Counted from the first letter of the stretch, positions 53,752 to 62,691 are shown. The stretch: 63,549 bases of DNA from Zoogloea oleivorans (GCF_008107625.1 NZ_SDKK01000020.1:27256-90804), one strand, 5' to 3'. The notes: generated from the sequence alone by a model not told the origin. A program made the numbers and translations.

Positions 53752-53767
53752 TCGGCACGGAATCTGC
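53752..53767 (+). promoter_or_regulatory. Sigma-54 promoter for second DUF1549/DUF1501 operon
   Basis: TCGGCACGGAATCTGC, with GG (53754-53755) and GC (53766-53767) ten bases apart; one mismatch at -24 (CGGCAC) and one at -12 (CTGC). Predicted start is about 53779, some 79 bp before the ATG at 53858. Confidence 0.75.
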
Positions 53768-53857
53768 TGTTTCTTCTCCAGAGCCAGTTGGCGTTTAGCA
53801 CTGGCGGCGGAACGGAGCGCCAGCGGTGTTCCAGGTGAATCCACAGGAGTAGAGAAG

Positions 53858-56311
53858 ATGAAAAGAAAAGCAGCCTACCTTGCCGTAGTCTGGAGCCTGA
53901 GCGGTGTGATGGCGCTTGAGTCGGTGGCCGTTGTTGCCGCCGAGACCAGTGCCGTCGAGGTCGCCCCCAGGCGTGGCAGCCAGAGTCAGCCGCACTGGGC
54001 TTACCAGCCCGTCGCCCGCCCGGCGACGCCTGCCGTGAAGGACGCCAAGTGGGTCCGTTCGCCGATCGACGCACTGGTGCTGGCGCAGCTCGAAGCGAAA
54101 GACATCAAGCCCTCGCCCGATGCCGACCGGGCCACGCTGATCCGCCGGGTCACGCTGGACACCTGGGGCATCATCCCGACCCCGGAAGAGGTCAAGGCCT
54201 TCGTCAATGACAAGTCGCCCAACGCCTACGAAAAGCTCGTCGACCGCCTGCTTGCCTCGTCCCGCTACGGCGAGCGTTGGGGCCGTCGCTGGCTCGACCT
54301 GACCCGCCACGCCGACAGCGACGGCTACAACACCGACGGCACCCGGCCCAACATGTGGCGTTACCGGGACTATGTCATCAAGGCCTTCAACGACGACAAG
54401 CCCTACAACACCTTCATCAAGGAACAACTGGCCGGCGACGAACTGTGGCCCGACCGCAAGGACGCCCTGGTGGCCACCGGTTTCCTGCGCAACTTTCCGG
54501 ACGAGATCAACGCCCGCGACCTGAATCTGAAGAAGCAGGAGATCGGCAACGACCTTGCCGACACCATCAGTTCGGTGTTCCTGGCCACCACGGCCAACTG
54601 CGCCCAGTGCCACAACCACAAGTTCGACAAGTTCACGCAGAAGGAGTACTACCAGCTCCAGGCCTACTTCGCGAACACCAGCTTCCGCGACGACGTCACG
54701 CCCCTCACCGGCAAGGATCTGTCCGACTTTTCGACCCGTCAGGCCAAGTGGGAAGAAGCGACCAAGGACATCCGCGCCAGGCAGGATGCGCTGCTCAAGC
54801 CCTACATCGAAAAGGCCGAGGCCGACCGCGTGCTCGGCTTCGTGCCCGAGACCCGCGAGTCGATCACCAAGCCCGAGAAGGACCGCAACGCCTACGATCG
54901 CTGGATCTACCACCGCAACCTGTGGACCATGTCCGGCCGCACCCGCAACGCGGCCAACCAGATGAAGGAGAAGGACAAGGCCCAGTACGCCGAGTTTGAA
55001 AAGCTGAGCGCCGAACTCAAGAAGTTCGACTCGCTCAAGCCGAAGGACCCGGGCTACATCTCCACCGCCACCGAACTGGGCAGCAGCGAGTCACCCCCGA
55101 CTCACGTGCTGTTCAAGGGCATCTACGACCGCAAGCTCGAAGAAGTCCAGCCGGGCCTGCCGTCGGCCCTGTCGGCCGAGTCGCCGAAGATCGTGCCCAC
55201 CGCCACCTCGTCCGGTCGTCGCACGGCCATTGCCGGCTGGATCGCCAGCGACAGCAACCCGCTCACCTCGCGGGTGCTGGTGAACCGGGTGTGGAACCAG
55301 TACTTCGGCCGCGGCCTGGTCGATACGGTCAATGACTTCGGCAAGATGGGCCAGAAGCCGGTCAATCCGGCGCTGCTCGACTACCTGGCCGACAGCTTCG
55401 TCAAGAACGGCTGGAGCGTGAAGAAGCTGCAGAAGGAAATCCTCCTTTCCAGCGTCTATCGCCAGTCGTCCGATCACCGCGAAGAGCTGGTCAGCATCGA
55501 CCCGGAAAACAAGCTGCTGGCCTACTTCCCGCGTCAGCGCCTGGACGCCGAGCAGATTCGCGATTCGCTGCTCTACGCCGCCGGCCTGCTCGAAGAAAAG
55601 GTGGGTGGCCCGTCGGTGTATCCGCCGGTTCCGGCCAACTTCGACAACCGCAACGCGTGGAAAGTCTCCGACAGCCAGGCCGACCAGCATCGTCGCAGCG
55701 CCTACATCTTCGTGCGCCGCAACACGCCGTACCCGCTGCTCGACACCTTCGACTGGGCCAACCCGCAGCTCGTGCATGGCCGTCGTGAAGTCACCACCAC
55801 TGCGCCGCAAGCCCTGGCCCTGGCCAACAGCGACCTGGTCTTCGAGTGGTCCAAGGCCCTGGCCGGCCGGGTGATCCGCGAAGCCGGCGAGAGCGAGTCG
55901 GCCCGTCTCGACCGCCTGTACCAGATCGCCTTTGGCCGCACGCCCGACAAGAGCGAGAAGGAAAGCCTGTTGAGCTTCCTCGACAAGCAGGAAAAGCTCG
56001 TCGGTACGCAGCTCGCCAGCGGCAAGAAGGCCGTTGCACCGATTGGTGCAAAAGACGCCGGCGCCGTGAAGGAAAAGCTTGAAGGCCTGTTCAAGACCCT
56101 CTACGGCCGTACGCCCGACAAGTTCGAGCGCGCCACCTTGCTGTCCTACCTGGACACCCAGCAGATCAAGACCGCCAAGGCCGCATCGGATGACGAAGGC
56201 GCTGGCGCATCCGCAGGGTCGGCCGCCAAGGCCAACCCGGCCCGCAGCGCTGCTTTTGTCGAGCTGGTGCACGCCGTGGTCAATTCCAACGAATTCCTCT
56301 ATCGCCTGTAA
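53858..56311 (+). CDS. DUF1549/DUF1553 haem-motif protein 2
   Basis: An 817-residue exported paralogue of the protein at 48295-50640, with long stretches of identity (LLSSVYRQSSD, PTPEEVKAFVNDKSPNA, FVKNGWSVKKLQ). Signal peptide about 1-31; DUF1549 about 45-265 with haem motif CAQCHNHK near residue 248; DUF1553 about 450-730. The C-terminus is longer than in copy 1: an insert of about 40 residues (GAVKEKLEGLFKTLYGRTPD) repeats the preceding IAFGRTPDKSEKESLLSFLD segment, an internal duplication. AGGAG lies eight bases before the ATG. It is followed 26 bp later by the second DUF1501 gene. Confidence 0.92.
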   Translation: MKRKAAYLAVVWSLSGVMALESVAVVAAETSAVEVAPRRGSQSQPHWAYQPVARPATPAVKDAKWVRSPIDALVLAQLEAKDIKPSPDADRATLIRRVTLDTWGIIPTPEEVKAFVNDKSPNAYEKLVDRLLASSRYGERWGRRWLDLTRHADSDGYNTDGTRPNMWRYRDYVIKAFNDDKPYNTFIKEQLAGDELWPDRKDALVATGFLRNFPDEINARDLNLKKQEIGNDLADTISSVFLATTANCAQCHNHKFDKFTQKEYYQLQAYFANTSFRDDVTPLTGKDLSDFSTRQAKWEEATKDIRARQDALLKPYIEKAEADRVLGFVPETRESITKPEKDRNAYDRWIYHRNLWTMSGRTRNAANQMKEKDKAQYAEFEKLSAELKKFDSLKPKDPGYISTATELGSSESPPTHVLFKGIYDRKLEEVQPGLPSALSAESPKIVPTATSSGRRTAIAGWIASDSNPLTSRVLVNRVWNQYFGRGLVDTVNDFGKMGQKPVNPALLDYLADSFVKNGWSVKKLQKEILLSSVYRQSSDHREELVSIDPENKLLAYFPRQRLDAEQIRDSLLYAAGLLEEKVGGPSVYPPVPANFDNRNAWKVSDSQADQHRRSAYIFVRRNTPYPLLDTFDWANPQLVHGRREVTTTAPQALALANSDLVFEWSKALAGRVIREAGESESARLDRLYQIAFGRTPDKSEKESLLSFLDKQEKLVGTQLASGKKAVAPIGAKDAGAVKEKLEGLFKTLYGRTPDKFERATLLSYLDTQQIKTAKAASDDEGAGASAGSAAKANPARSAAFVELVHAVVNSNEFLYRL

Positions 56312-56337
56312 GGCCCCCAGAGAACAAGGACACAACA

Positions 56338-57783
56338 ATGACCAACGATCAAAACGCCCGTCGGCGCTTCCTCGTCAATGCTGGCTACGGTATCGGTGCC
56401 TACGCCTTCAGCGGCCTGCTGCCGGGCGGCGGCTTCATCTCCTCGGTGCAGGCTGCCGAGTTTCTCGACCCGCTGGCGCCCAAGCAGCCGCACCACGCGC
56501 CGCAGGCCAAGGCGGTGATCTGGCTGCACATGGCCGGCGCGCCGTCCACGCTCGATCTGTTCGACTACAAGCCGGACCTCGTCAAGCTGCACGGCCAGCC
56601 GCTGCCGGATTCGTTCTCGAAGAACCTCAAGACGGCCACCGACGGCGGCGTCGGCGCCCTTTACGCGACCAAGCGCACCTGGAAGCAGCACGGCCAGAGC
56701 GGCGCGTGGTTCTCCGACCTGGTGCCGAATCTGGCGGCCCACGCCGACAAGATCTGCTTCCTGAAGGGCAGCAAGACCGAAGGCTCGACCCACGTCATCG
56801 CCTCGCTCAAGCTGCACACCAGCGGCCTGGTGCCGGGTCGCCCGGCCCTGGGGTCGTGGATCCAGTACGGCCTGGGCACCAGTAACCCCGACCTGCCGGC
56901 CTTCGTCGTGCTGGCCAACGGCCGCAGCACCGGCGGCGGCGGTCGTGGTCAGGTGATCTGGAGTTCCGGCTTCCTGCCGGCGGTGTACCAGGGCACCGCC
57001 TTCCGTCAGGGTGATTCTCCGATCCTCCACCTTGATCGCCCGGCCGGCATTTCCGACACCGAGCAAAAGAACACCCTCGACCTGCTGAAGAGCCTCAACC
57101 AGCGCACTGCCGCCCGCTACCCGGCCGACACCGAACTGGAAGCCCGCCTGCGTTCCTACGATCTGGCCTACCGCATGCAGACCTCGGCCCCGGAAGCGGT
57201 GGACCTGTCCAAGGAGACGGCGGCCACCAAGGCCATGTACGGCCTGGACGACAAGTCCACCGTCGAGTACGGCACCAACCTGCTGCGTGCCCGTCGCCTG
57301 GTGGAGAAGGGCGTGCGCTTCGTGCATGTGATCTCCGGCTCGCCGGACGACAGCCTGCCGGACTGGGATGCCCACAACAACATCGAGAAGAACCACGCCA
57401 CCATGGCCAGGCTGGTGGACAAGCCGATCGCCGGCCTGCTCGCCGACCTGGAAGCCCGGGGTTTGCTCAAGGACACCCTGGTGGTGTGGACCTCCGAGTT
57501 CGGCCGCACGCCGTATGGCCAGACCGGTGACGGCCGCGACCACAACCCCTGGGGCTTCACCTCGTGGGTGGCGGGCGGCGGCATCAAGGCCGGCTACACC
57601 CACGGCGCCACCGACGAGATCGGCCTGCGCGCCGCCAGCGGCATTGTCGATACCTACGACCTGCAGGCCACCTTGCTGTACCAGCTGGGCCTCGACCACC
57701 GCAAGCTCACCTTCCAGTACCAGGGCCGCCAGGAAAAGGCCACCACGGTCTTCGGCGACGTGGTGAAGGAAATCATTACGTAA
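56338..57783 (+). CDS. Tat-exported DUF1501 protein 2
   Basis: A 481-residue paralogue of the DUF1501 protein at 50676-52127. Twin-arginine-like signal QNARRRFLVNAGYGIGAYA; core blocks AVIWLHMAGAPSTLDLFDYK, RARRLVEKGVRFVHVISGSP, DWDAHNNIEKNHATM, LVVWTSEFGRTPYGQTGDGR and DHNPWGFTSWVAGGG. The arrangement with the preceding DUF1549/DUF1553 gene is the same as in cassette 1. It has a Gly-rich insert (GRSTGGGGRGQ) absent from copy 1. The likely location is the periplasm; the activity is unknown. An AAGGA site precedes the ATG. Confidence 0.92.
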   Translation: MTNDQNARRRFLVNAGYGIGAYAFSGLLPGGGFISSVQAAEFLDPLAPKQPHHAPQAKAVIWLHMAGAPSTLDLFDYKPDLVKLHGQPLPDSFSKNLKTATDGGVGALYATKRTWKQHGQSGAWFSDLVPNLAAHADKICFLKGSKTEGSTHVIASLKLHTSGLVPGRPALGSWIQYGLGTSNPDLPAFVVLANGRSTGGGGRGQVIWSSGFLPAVYQGTAFRQGDSPILHLDRPAGISDTEQKNTLDLLKSLNQRTAARYPADTELEARLRSYDLAYRMQTSAPEAVDLSKETAATKAMYGLDDKSTVEYGTNLLRARRLVEKGVRFVHVISGSPDDSLPDWDAHNNIEKNHATMARLVDKPIAGLLADLEARGLLKDTLVVWTSEFGRTPYGQTGDGRDHNPWGFTSWVAGGGIKAGYTHGATDEIGLRAASGIVDTYDLQATLLYQLGLDHRKLTFQYQGRQEKATTVFGDVVKEIIT

Positions 57784-57834
57784 AACCCCGCGGAGGCGAG
57801 CCTCTTCGCCCCCGACATGCCCCGCACAGAGATC

Positions 57835-58215
57835 ATGAAAAAGAAACTTGCTCACCTTGCCTTGGCTGCCGTTCTCGCCGGCAGCGCCTTCACTGCCTCG
57901 GGTGCGGTGGACGAAGACTTCATGCGCAACGTGGAAGACACCTTCAAGAGCGCGGATTCCGCCATCGGCCTGAAGGATGCCAAGACCGCCACCGCCGACG
58001 CCCGGGAACTGGAAAAAATGTTCAAGGAAGTGGTGGATCACTACGTGAAGAAGGGCGATGCGGAAGAGGGCGTGAAGCTCTCGGAAAAGAGCATTGCGCT
58101 GTCCACGAAGATCGTGACCACCGTTGCCGCCAACGATTTCGATTCGGCAGCCGCCGCCTCGGCCGAGCTGGGCCGGGCCTGCAAGACTTGCCACAACGTT
58201 TACAAGCAGGATTGA
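57835..58215 (+). CDS. Cytochrome c'-like four-helix protein A
   Basis: A 126-residue exported protein. Signal peptide MKKKLAHLALAAVLAGSAFTASGA, then an all-helical body with a single haem motif close to the C-terminus, RACKTCHNVYKQD. Haem at the C-terminal end of a helical bundle is typical of class II cytochromes (c'/c556). ATG 57835 (MKKKLAHL) is chosen over an ATG 18 bp upstream because it starts the signal peptide. It lies 51 bp after DUF1501-2 and its stop overlaps the start of the next cytochrome gene (TGATG). Confidence 0.88.
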   Translation: MKKKLAHLALAAVLAGSAFTASGAVDEDFMRNVEDTFKSADSAIGLKDAKTATADARELEKMFKEVVDHYVKKGDAEEGVKLSEKSIALSTKIVTTVAANDFDSAAAASAELGRACKTCHNVYKQD

Positions 58216-58640
58216 TGGCCGGCGAGCCGCAAGCCGTGAGTCGAAGCATCCGGCGGGCCGTCTTGATCCTGGGCCTGGGCGCCAGCCTGCTGGCCCAGGC
58301 CACATCGGCGGGCAGCATCCTCGAGTTCGACGTGTGGATGCAGAAGATCGACCGTCACAGCCAGACCATCCTGACCCATCTCAAGCGCCACGATGCACCG
58401 GCCGCAGTGGCAGACGCCAAGGCGCTGGAGCACTTCTACGGTCTGATGGAGCGTTTCTATGAAGCGCGCGGCGAGCACGACGATCCGCTGCTGCTCTCCT
58501 ACGACGGACGCGAGCGTGCCGCCGCGGCGGCGCGTCAGGCGGCGCAGGGCGATTTTGACGGGGCCTTCGAGTCGGCGCTGGGTATCGCCCGCGACTGCCG
58601 TGCCTGTCACGACCGCTTCAAGCCCATCAAGTCCCTTTGA
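58215..58640 (+). CDS. Cytochrome c'-like four-helix protein B
   Basis: A 141-residue exported protein with signal helix SIRRAVLILGLGASLLAQATSAG and a helical body carrying one C-terminal haem motif, DCRACHDRFKPIKSL. Same class as the preceding gene but only distantly similar. It is translationally coupled to it (the start codon shares a base with the upstream stop). The two may form a heterodimeric class II cytochrome or successive electron carriers. Confidence 0.85.
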   Translation: MAGEPQAVSRSIRRAVLILGLGASLLAQATSAGSILEFDVWMQKIDRHSQTILTHLKRHDAPAAVADAKALEHFYGLMERFYEARGEHDDPLLLSYDGRERAAAAARQAAQGDFDGAFESALGIARDCRACHDRFKPIKSL

Positions 58641-58647
58641 GCGATCC

Positions 58648-59010
58648 ATGGCTTCCATTTCGATACGACTGATCCGCAACGCCCTCGGCGTCCTGTTTTT
58701 TGCTGCCACGGCGCTGGCCCAGGCCGCGGACAGCCACCCGAATCCGCGCATCGCCGTGGGCGATTCCGTTGCCGGCCGGGCCTGGTCCGACGACAACGTG
58801 TGCAAGGAATGCCACAACCCGGACGGCAACAGCACGGTGCCGGAATACCCGCGTCTGGGTGGCCAGTTTTCGCCCTACATGCTCAAGCAGTTGCAGGACT
58901 GGAAGGCCGGCATCCGCAGCAACAGTCCGGACGGGATCATGAACAGCATTGCCAGGGCCCTCGGCGACGCCGACATCGAAGCCCTCGCCGATTACCTTTC
59001 CGGTCTATAA
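58648..59010 (+). CDS. Class I monohaem cytochrome c
   Basis: A 120-residue exported cytochrome. Signal peptide SIRLIRNALGVLFFAATALAQAA; haem motif CKECHNPDGNS; later PRLGGQFSPYMLKQLQDWKA and a terminal ALADYLSGL, as in the second domain of c4-type cytochromes. The ending is very like that of the dihaem cytochrome at 52817-53530 (IRALSDYLSGLP). It starts 7 bp after cytochrome B and precedes the molybdenum hydroxylase genes, so it is a plausible electron acceptor for them. Confidence 0.9.
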   Translation: MASISIRLIRNALGVLFFAATALAQAADSHPNPRIAVGDSVAGRAWSDDNVCKECHNPDGNSTVPEYPRLGGQFSPYMLKQLQDWKAGIRSNSPDGIMNSIARALGDADIEALADYLSGL

Positions 59011-59049
59011 AACCGTCATCCCTTCCTTCATCAGGATCGACCCTTCGCC

Positions 59050-59535
59050 ATGAGCAATTACTCCCTTTCCATCAACGGGCAGAGCCGCAGCGTCGATGTG
59101 GCGCCGGACACGCCCCTGTTGTGGGTTTTGCGTGACAACCTGGACTTGCCAGGCACCAAGTTCGGCTGCGGGGCCGGCCATTGTGGCGCGTGTACCGTCC
59201 ATCTCAACGGCGTGCCCACCCGCTCGTGCATGACGCCCGTCTCCACCGTCGGCCGCAAGCAGGTGACGACCATCGAAGGCCTCGACCCCAAGGGCGAGCA
59301 TCCCCTGCAAAAAGCCTGGCTGCTGCTCGATGTACCCCAGTGCGGCTACTGCCAGGCCGGCCAGATCATGACCGCCGCCGCCCTGCTGAAAGAGAACCCC
59401 AAGCCCACCGACGAGGAAATCGACGGTGCCATGGCCGGCAACCTGTGCCGTTGCGGCACCTACCTGCGCATCCGCGCCGGCATTCACCAGGCCGCTGCCC
59501 AGCTGGCCGCCGGACCGAAGAAAGGCAGCAAATGA
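59050..59535 (+). CDS. [2Fe-2S] subunit of IorAB-type molybdenum hydroxylase
   Basis: A 161-residue iron-sulfur subunit with all eight cluster Cys: plant-type [2Fe-2S] cluster in [17 protein letters not shown] plus the later C, and the second cluster in [10 protein letters not shown] and [11 protein letters not shown]. It belongs to the isoquinoline 1-oxidoreductase alpha / aldehyde dehydrogenase small-subunit family, moving electrons from the Mo site to an acceptor, probably cytochrome c. It has no signal peptide and is expected to be carried across by its Tat-tagged partner, whose gene overlaps it by 4 bp (ATGA). Confidence 0.93.
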   Translation: MSNYSLSINGQSRSVDVAPDTPLLWVLRDNLDLPGTKFGCGAGHCGACTVHLNGVPTRSCMTPVSTVGRKQVTTIEGLDPKGEHPLQKAWLLLDVPQCGYCQAGQIMTAAALLKENPKPTDEEIDGAMAGNLCRCGTYLRIRAGIHQAAAQLAAGPKKGSK

Positions 59536-61781
59536 ACGCCTTTGAACCCGCTAGCGCCGGCCGCCGCAACTTCCTGCGCAAATCCGCCCTTGCCAGTGGC
59601 GGCCTTGTTCTTGGCTTCTATCTGAACGGCACGACCAACGCCGCCGAGCAGGTTGCCAAACCCTCGGCTGCGCCGGGCGCCGAGTTCCGGCCCAGCGCCT
59701 TCATCCGCATCGGCCGTGACGGCATCGTCACGCTGATCTCCAAGCAGCCGGAAATCGGCCAGGGCATCAAGACATCGCTGCCGGCGGTGATCGCCGAAGA
59801 ACTGGAGGTCAGCTGGAAGGATGTGCGCATCGTGCAGGGCGACCTCGACCCGGCCTATGGCCGCCAGAGCGCCGGTGGCTCTACCTCCACGCCCACCAAT
59901 TACGACGAGTTCCGCCGCCTCGGCGCCACCGCCCGGGCGATGCTGATCGACGCCGCCGCCCAGACCTGGAAGGTGCCGGCGGCCGAGTGCTTCGCCGCCG
60001 ACAGCGCCGTTCATCACCGCCCGAGCAAGCGCAAGCTCGGCTACGGCCAGTTGGTGGACAAGGCCGCGACGCTGCCGGTGCCCGAGGCCAAGACCGTGGC
60101 GCTGAAAGACCCGAAGGATTTCAAGCTCCTCGGCAAGCGCATCAGCGGGGTGGACAACCACGCCGTCGTCACCGGCAAGCCCCTGTTCGGCATCGACACC
60201 AAACTGCCGGGCATGCTCTACGCCGTGTATGAAAAGTCGCCGGTGTTCGGTGGCAAGGTGAAGCGTGTCAACCTGGACGCCATCAAGGCCCTGCCGGGTG
60301 TGAAGGACGCCTTCGTCATCGAGGGGACCGACGATCTGCGCGGGCTGCTGCCCGGCGTGGCCATCCTTGCCGACTCCACTTGGGCCGCCTTCAGCGCCCG
60401 CAAGCAGTTGCAGGTCGAATGGGACGAGGGCCGCTTTGGCGGGCAGAGCTGGGCCGGCTTCGTGGCCCAGGCGAAGGCGCTGGCCAAAAAGCCCGGCACC
60501 ACCCAGCTGCGCAAGGACGGCGACGTGAACGCCGCGCTGGCCGGTGCCGCCAAAACCGTCGAGGCCGACTACACCTACCCCTTCATCTCCCACGCCAGCT
60601 TCGAGCCGCAAAACTGCACCGCCTGGTTCCGTGACGGCGCGCTGGAACTGTGGGCCCCCACCCAGAACCCGGCCGCCGGGCAGGATCTGGTGGCCGCCAC
60701 CCTCGGCCTGCCCAAAGAGAAGATCACCCTCCACATCACCCGCAGCGGTGGCGGCTTCGGCCGGCGCCTGTCAGCCGACTACATCGTTGAGGCGGCGGCC
60801 ATTGCCCAGCGTGTCGGTGCACCGGTGAAGCTCACCTGGAGCCGAGAGGACGACCTGCGCCACGACCACTTCCGGGCCGGCGGCTTTCACTTCCTGCGCG
60901 GCGGCACGGATGCCAGGGGCAAGCTGATCGCCTGGCACAACCACTTCGTCACCTTCGCCAACCCGGTCACCCGCGACGGCAAGACCACCCTGCAAACCGG
61001 CAGCGGCGGCAGTCTGAGCGGCGACGAGTTCCCCGGCCGCTGGATCGACAATTGCCATCTGGAACAGACCGCCATCGAATGCGGCGTGCCGATGGGCCCC
61101 TGGCGGGCGCCGGGCAGCAACGTGTTCGCGTGGGTCTTCCACAGCTTCATCGACGAGCTGGCCCACGCCGCCGGCCGCGACCCGCTGGAATTCCGCCTCG
61201 AAATCCTCGGCGACAAGGCCATCGTGTCGGGCACCGGCGAGCGGGGCGTGCCCTACGACGTCAGCCGCATGCGCCGGGTGTTGCTGGACGTGGCCGACAA
61301 GGCCGGCTGGGGCAAGAAGAAACTCCCGAAGGGGCAGGGCCAGGGCATCGCCTTCCACTTCAGCCACCGGGGCTATATCGCCCAGGTGGCTGAGGTGACG
61401 GTGGGCAAGGACGGCAGCCTCAAGCTCGACCGGGTGGTGGTATCCACCGACATCGGCGCGCAGATCGTGAACCTCTCGGGTGCCGAGAATCAGGTCGAGG
61501 GCTCCATCGTCGATGGCCTGGGCACGCTGATGTTCCCCGAGATCAACATCGAACGCGGCCGCGCGGTGCAGGGCAACTTCAACGACTATCCGCTGATCCG
61601 CATCTCCGACGCACCGGCGAAGATCGAGGTGCATTTCGTGAAGACCGACTATCCGGTCACCGGCCTCGGCGAACCCGCCTTCCCGCCGCTGGCGCCGGCG
61701 GTGTGCAACGCGATTTTTGCCGCCACCGGCAAGCGGGTGCGCCAACTGCCCCTGTCGCGCACCGATTTGCGCTGGGGCTGA
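59532..61781 (+). CDS. Tat-exported molybdopterin-binding subunit, IorB-like
   Basis: A 749-residue catalytic subunit of the xanthine dehydrogenase/isoquinoline 1-oxidoreductase beta family. It starts at ATG 59532 with a Tat signal ([20 protein letters not shown]). Cofactor-binding blocks: [37 protein letters not shown] and the C-terminal [14 protein letters not shown], where Glu is the conserved base. Length is normal. Relatives oxidise N-heterocycles or aldehydes; this substrate cannot be deduced. No FAD subunit is present, in keeping with cytochrome c as acceptor. It is the last gene of the second cassette; an xdhC remnant lies 0.7 kb on. Confidence 0.92.
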   Translation: MNAFEPASAGRRNFLRKSALASGGLVLGFYLNGTTNAAEQVAKPSAAPGAEFRPSAFIRIGRDGIVTLISKQPEIGQGIKTSLPAVIAEELEVSWKDVRIVQGDLDPAYGRQSAGGSTSTPTNYDEFRRLGATARAMLIDAAAQTWKVPAAECFAADSAVHHRPSKRKLGYGQLVDKAATLPVPEAKTVALKDPKDFKLLGKRISGVDNHAVVTGKPLFGIDTKLPGMLYAVYEKSPVFGGKVKRVNLDAIKALPGVKDAFVIEGTDDLRGLLPGVAILADSTWAAFSARKQLQVEWDEGRFGGQSWAGFVAQAKALAKKPGTTQLRKDGDVNAALAGAAKTVEADYTYPFISHASFEPQNCTAWFRDGALELWAPTQNPAAGQDLVAATLGLPKEKITLHITRSGGGFGRRLSADYIVEAAAIAQRVGAPVKLTWSREDDLRHDHFRAGGFHFLRGGTDARGKLIAWHNHFVTFANPVTRDGKTTLQTGSGGSLSGDEFPGRWIDNCHLEQTAIECGVPMGPWRAPGSNVFAWVFHSFIDELAHAAGRDPLEFRLEILGDKAIVSGTGERGVPYDVSRMRRVLLDVADKAGWGKKKLPKGQGQGIAFHFSHRGYIAQVAEVTVGKDGSLKLDRVVVSTDIGAQIVNLSGAENQVEGSIVDGLGTLMFPEINIERGRAVQGNFNDYPLIRISDAPAKIEVHFVKTDYPVTGLGEPAFPPLAPAVCNAIFAATGKRVRQLPLSRTDLRWG

Positions 61782-61817
61782 GTCGTTCCCAAGCGGCAGC
61801 GCCGCTGAGATTCCGGC

Positions 61818-62414
61818 CTAGCCCGCAGGGGTGTCTGAAAGGTTTTTCCTCTGGGTGGCCTCGAAGTCGGCATAGCCCTGATTGACAAGTGCGAGGGTTT
61901 TGTCGATGTTGCTGGCAATGTCGCCGGACAGAACGCCCATGCCCTTCAGGATGTCCTGCGCTTCCCGGGCGCCTTGCTCGAAGCCGCTACGGATGGTGCT
62001 CATGAATTTGCTCAGCACCTCGTTGGCATCCTCGCCTTGATGCTGCTGCTTGAAGGCTTCGAAAAAGCCTGTGGACAAGGACACGATACGGCCCGCTGTG
62101 CCCGTAGGCGTGTTGTCCTGGCTGGCTGCTTCCTGCAGGGCGTTGTCGCCGAATTGCGCCTTGAGCAGATCGTTGATGCCATTGATCGCCGACTTCAGCA
62201 GCAGAGCCAGCGGCTCGTTCTTCGATTGAAGCGACACGTCGAGCGAGGCCTGCAGTATTGCGGCGTTCTGCTTGATCTTGGTTTCGGCGCCGGTAGCGGG
62301 TGTTGATTCCCCCGCTTTGGCGACATTCGTCTGTGTCGCGACTTTGGGGCGGGTGTAATCAGACATGTCCGGCTGACGGGAATTGACTGCGAACGAATCC
62401 TCTTCTTCCAGCAT
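61818..62414 (-). CDS. DUF5610 protein
   Basis: A 198-residue soluble protein whose core matches DUF5610: AAILQASLDVSLQSKNEPLA, then GRIVSLSTGFFEAFKQQH, STIRSGFEQGAREAQDILKG and NIDKTLALVNQGYADFEA. ATG 62414 (MLEEEDSFAV) is preferred: GGAG lies nine bases upstream. Alternatives are 62474 and 62366 (MSDYTRPK). Related domains are found in proteobacteria without known function. It points against the hydroxylase operon and appears to separate it from the xdhC remnant. Confidence 0.85.
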   Translation of the reverse strand: MLEEEDSFAVNSRQPDMSDYTRPKVATQTNVAKAGESTPATGAETKIKQNAAILQASLDVSLQSKNEPLALLLKSAINGINDLLKAQFGDNALQEAASQDNTPTGTAGRIVSLSTGFFEAFKQQHQGEDANEVLSKFMSTIRSGFEQGAREAQDILKGMGVLSGDIASNIDKTLALVNQGYADFEATQRKNLSDTPAG

Positions 62415-62508
62415 GGCGATGTACTCCGCTTGGGGGGGCTGATTGAAGATTACTCTGGTGGGACATCCGGACATCTACTTATGTTCCGGCAAGTCTTCAT
62501 TGTTTCCT

Positions 62509-62678
62509 CTCGCCGAACTTCGCCTCGGCGGCTTTGGCATCGGCAGCAAGACGCCGCCGGAGATCGCCGTCTCCATCCTGCGGAGATGACGGCCGTCAAG
62601 CGTCTGGGCAGCACCCCGGCGGCAAGCGCCGAGTTCCGCGAGCTGGTGGTGTCCCTGTCGGGCTGTGGCATTCCCTGA
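62509..62678 (+). pseudogene. xdhC C-terminal remnant (frameshifted)
   Basis: One frame reads LAELRLGGFGIGSKTPPEIA then VSIL, and after a frame change reads EMTAVKRLG. Together they match the conserved C-terminus of XdhC/CoxI proteins (IGxKTPxEIAVSILAEMxAVRxG), which help insert the sulfurated cofactor into molybdenum hydroxylases. Two bases appear missing near 62580. The rest of the gene is absent; the DUF5610 gene occupies the interval. The downstream 32 residues to the stop at 62678 are in the shifted frame. Confidence 0.7.
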
Positions 62679-62691
62679 AAGGAAAAGCATC

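Noticed and set aside
61792-61806. AGCGGC/GCCGCT hairpin after the molybdenum subunit as terminator
   Set aside because: The short stem with a 3-base loop and no T-run could arise by chance in GC-rich DNA; a similar string at 63057 lies in a gene.
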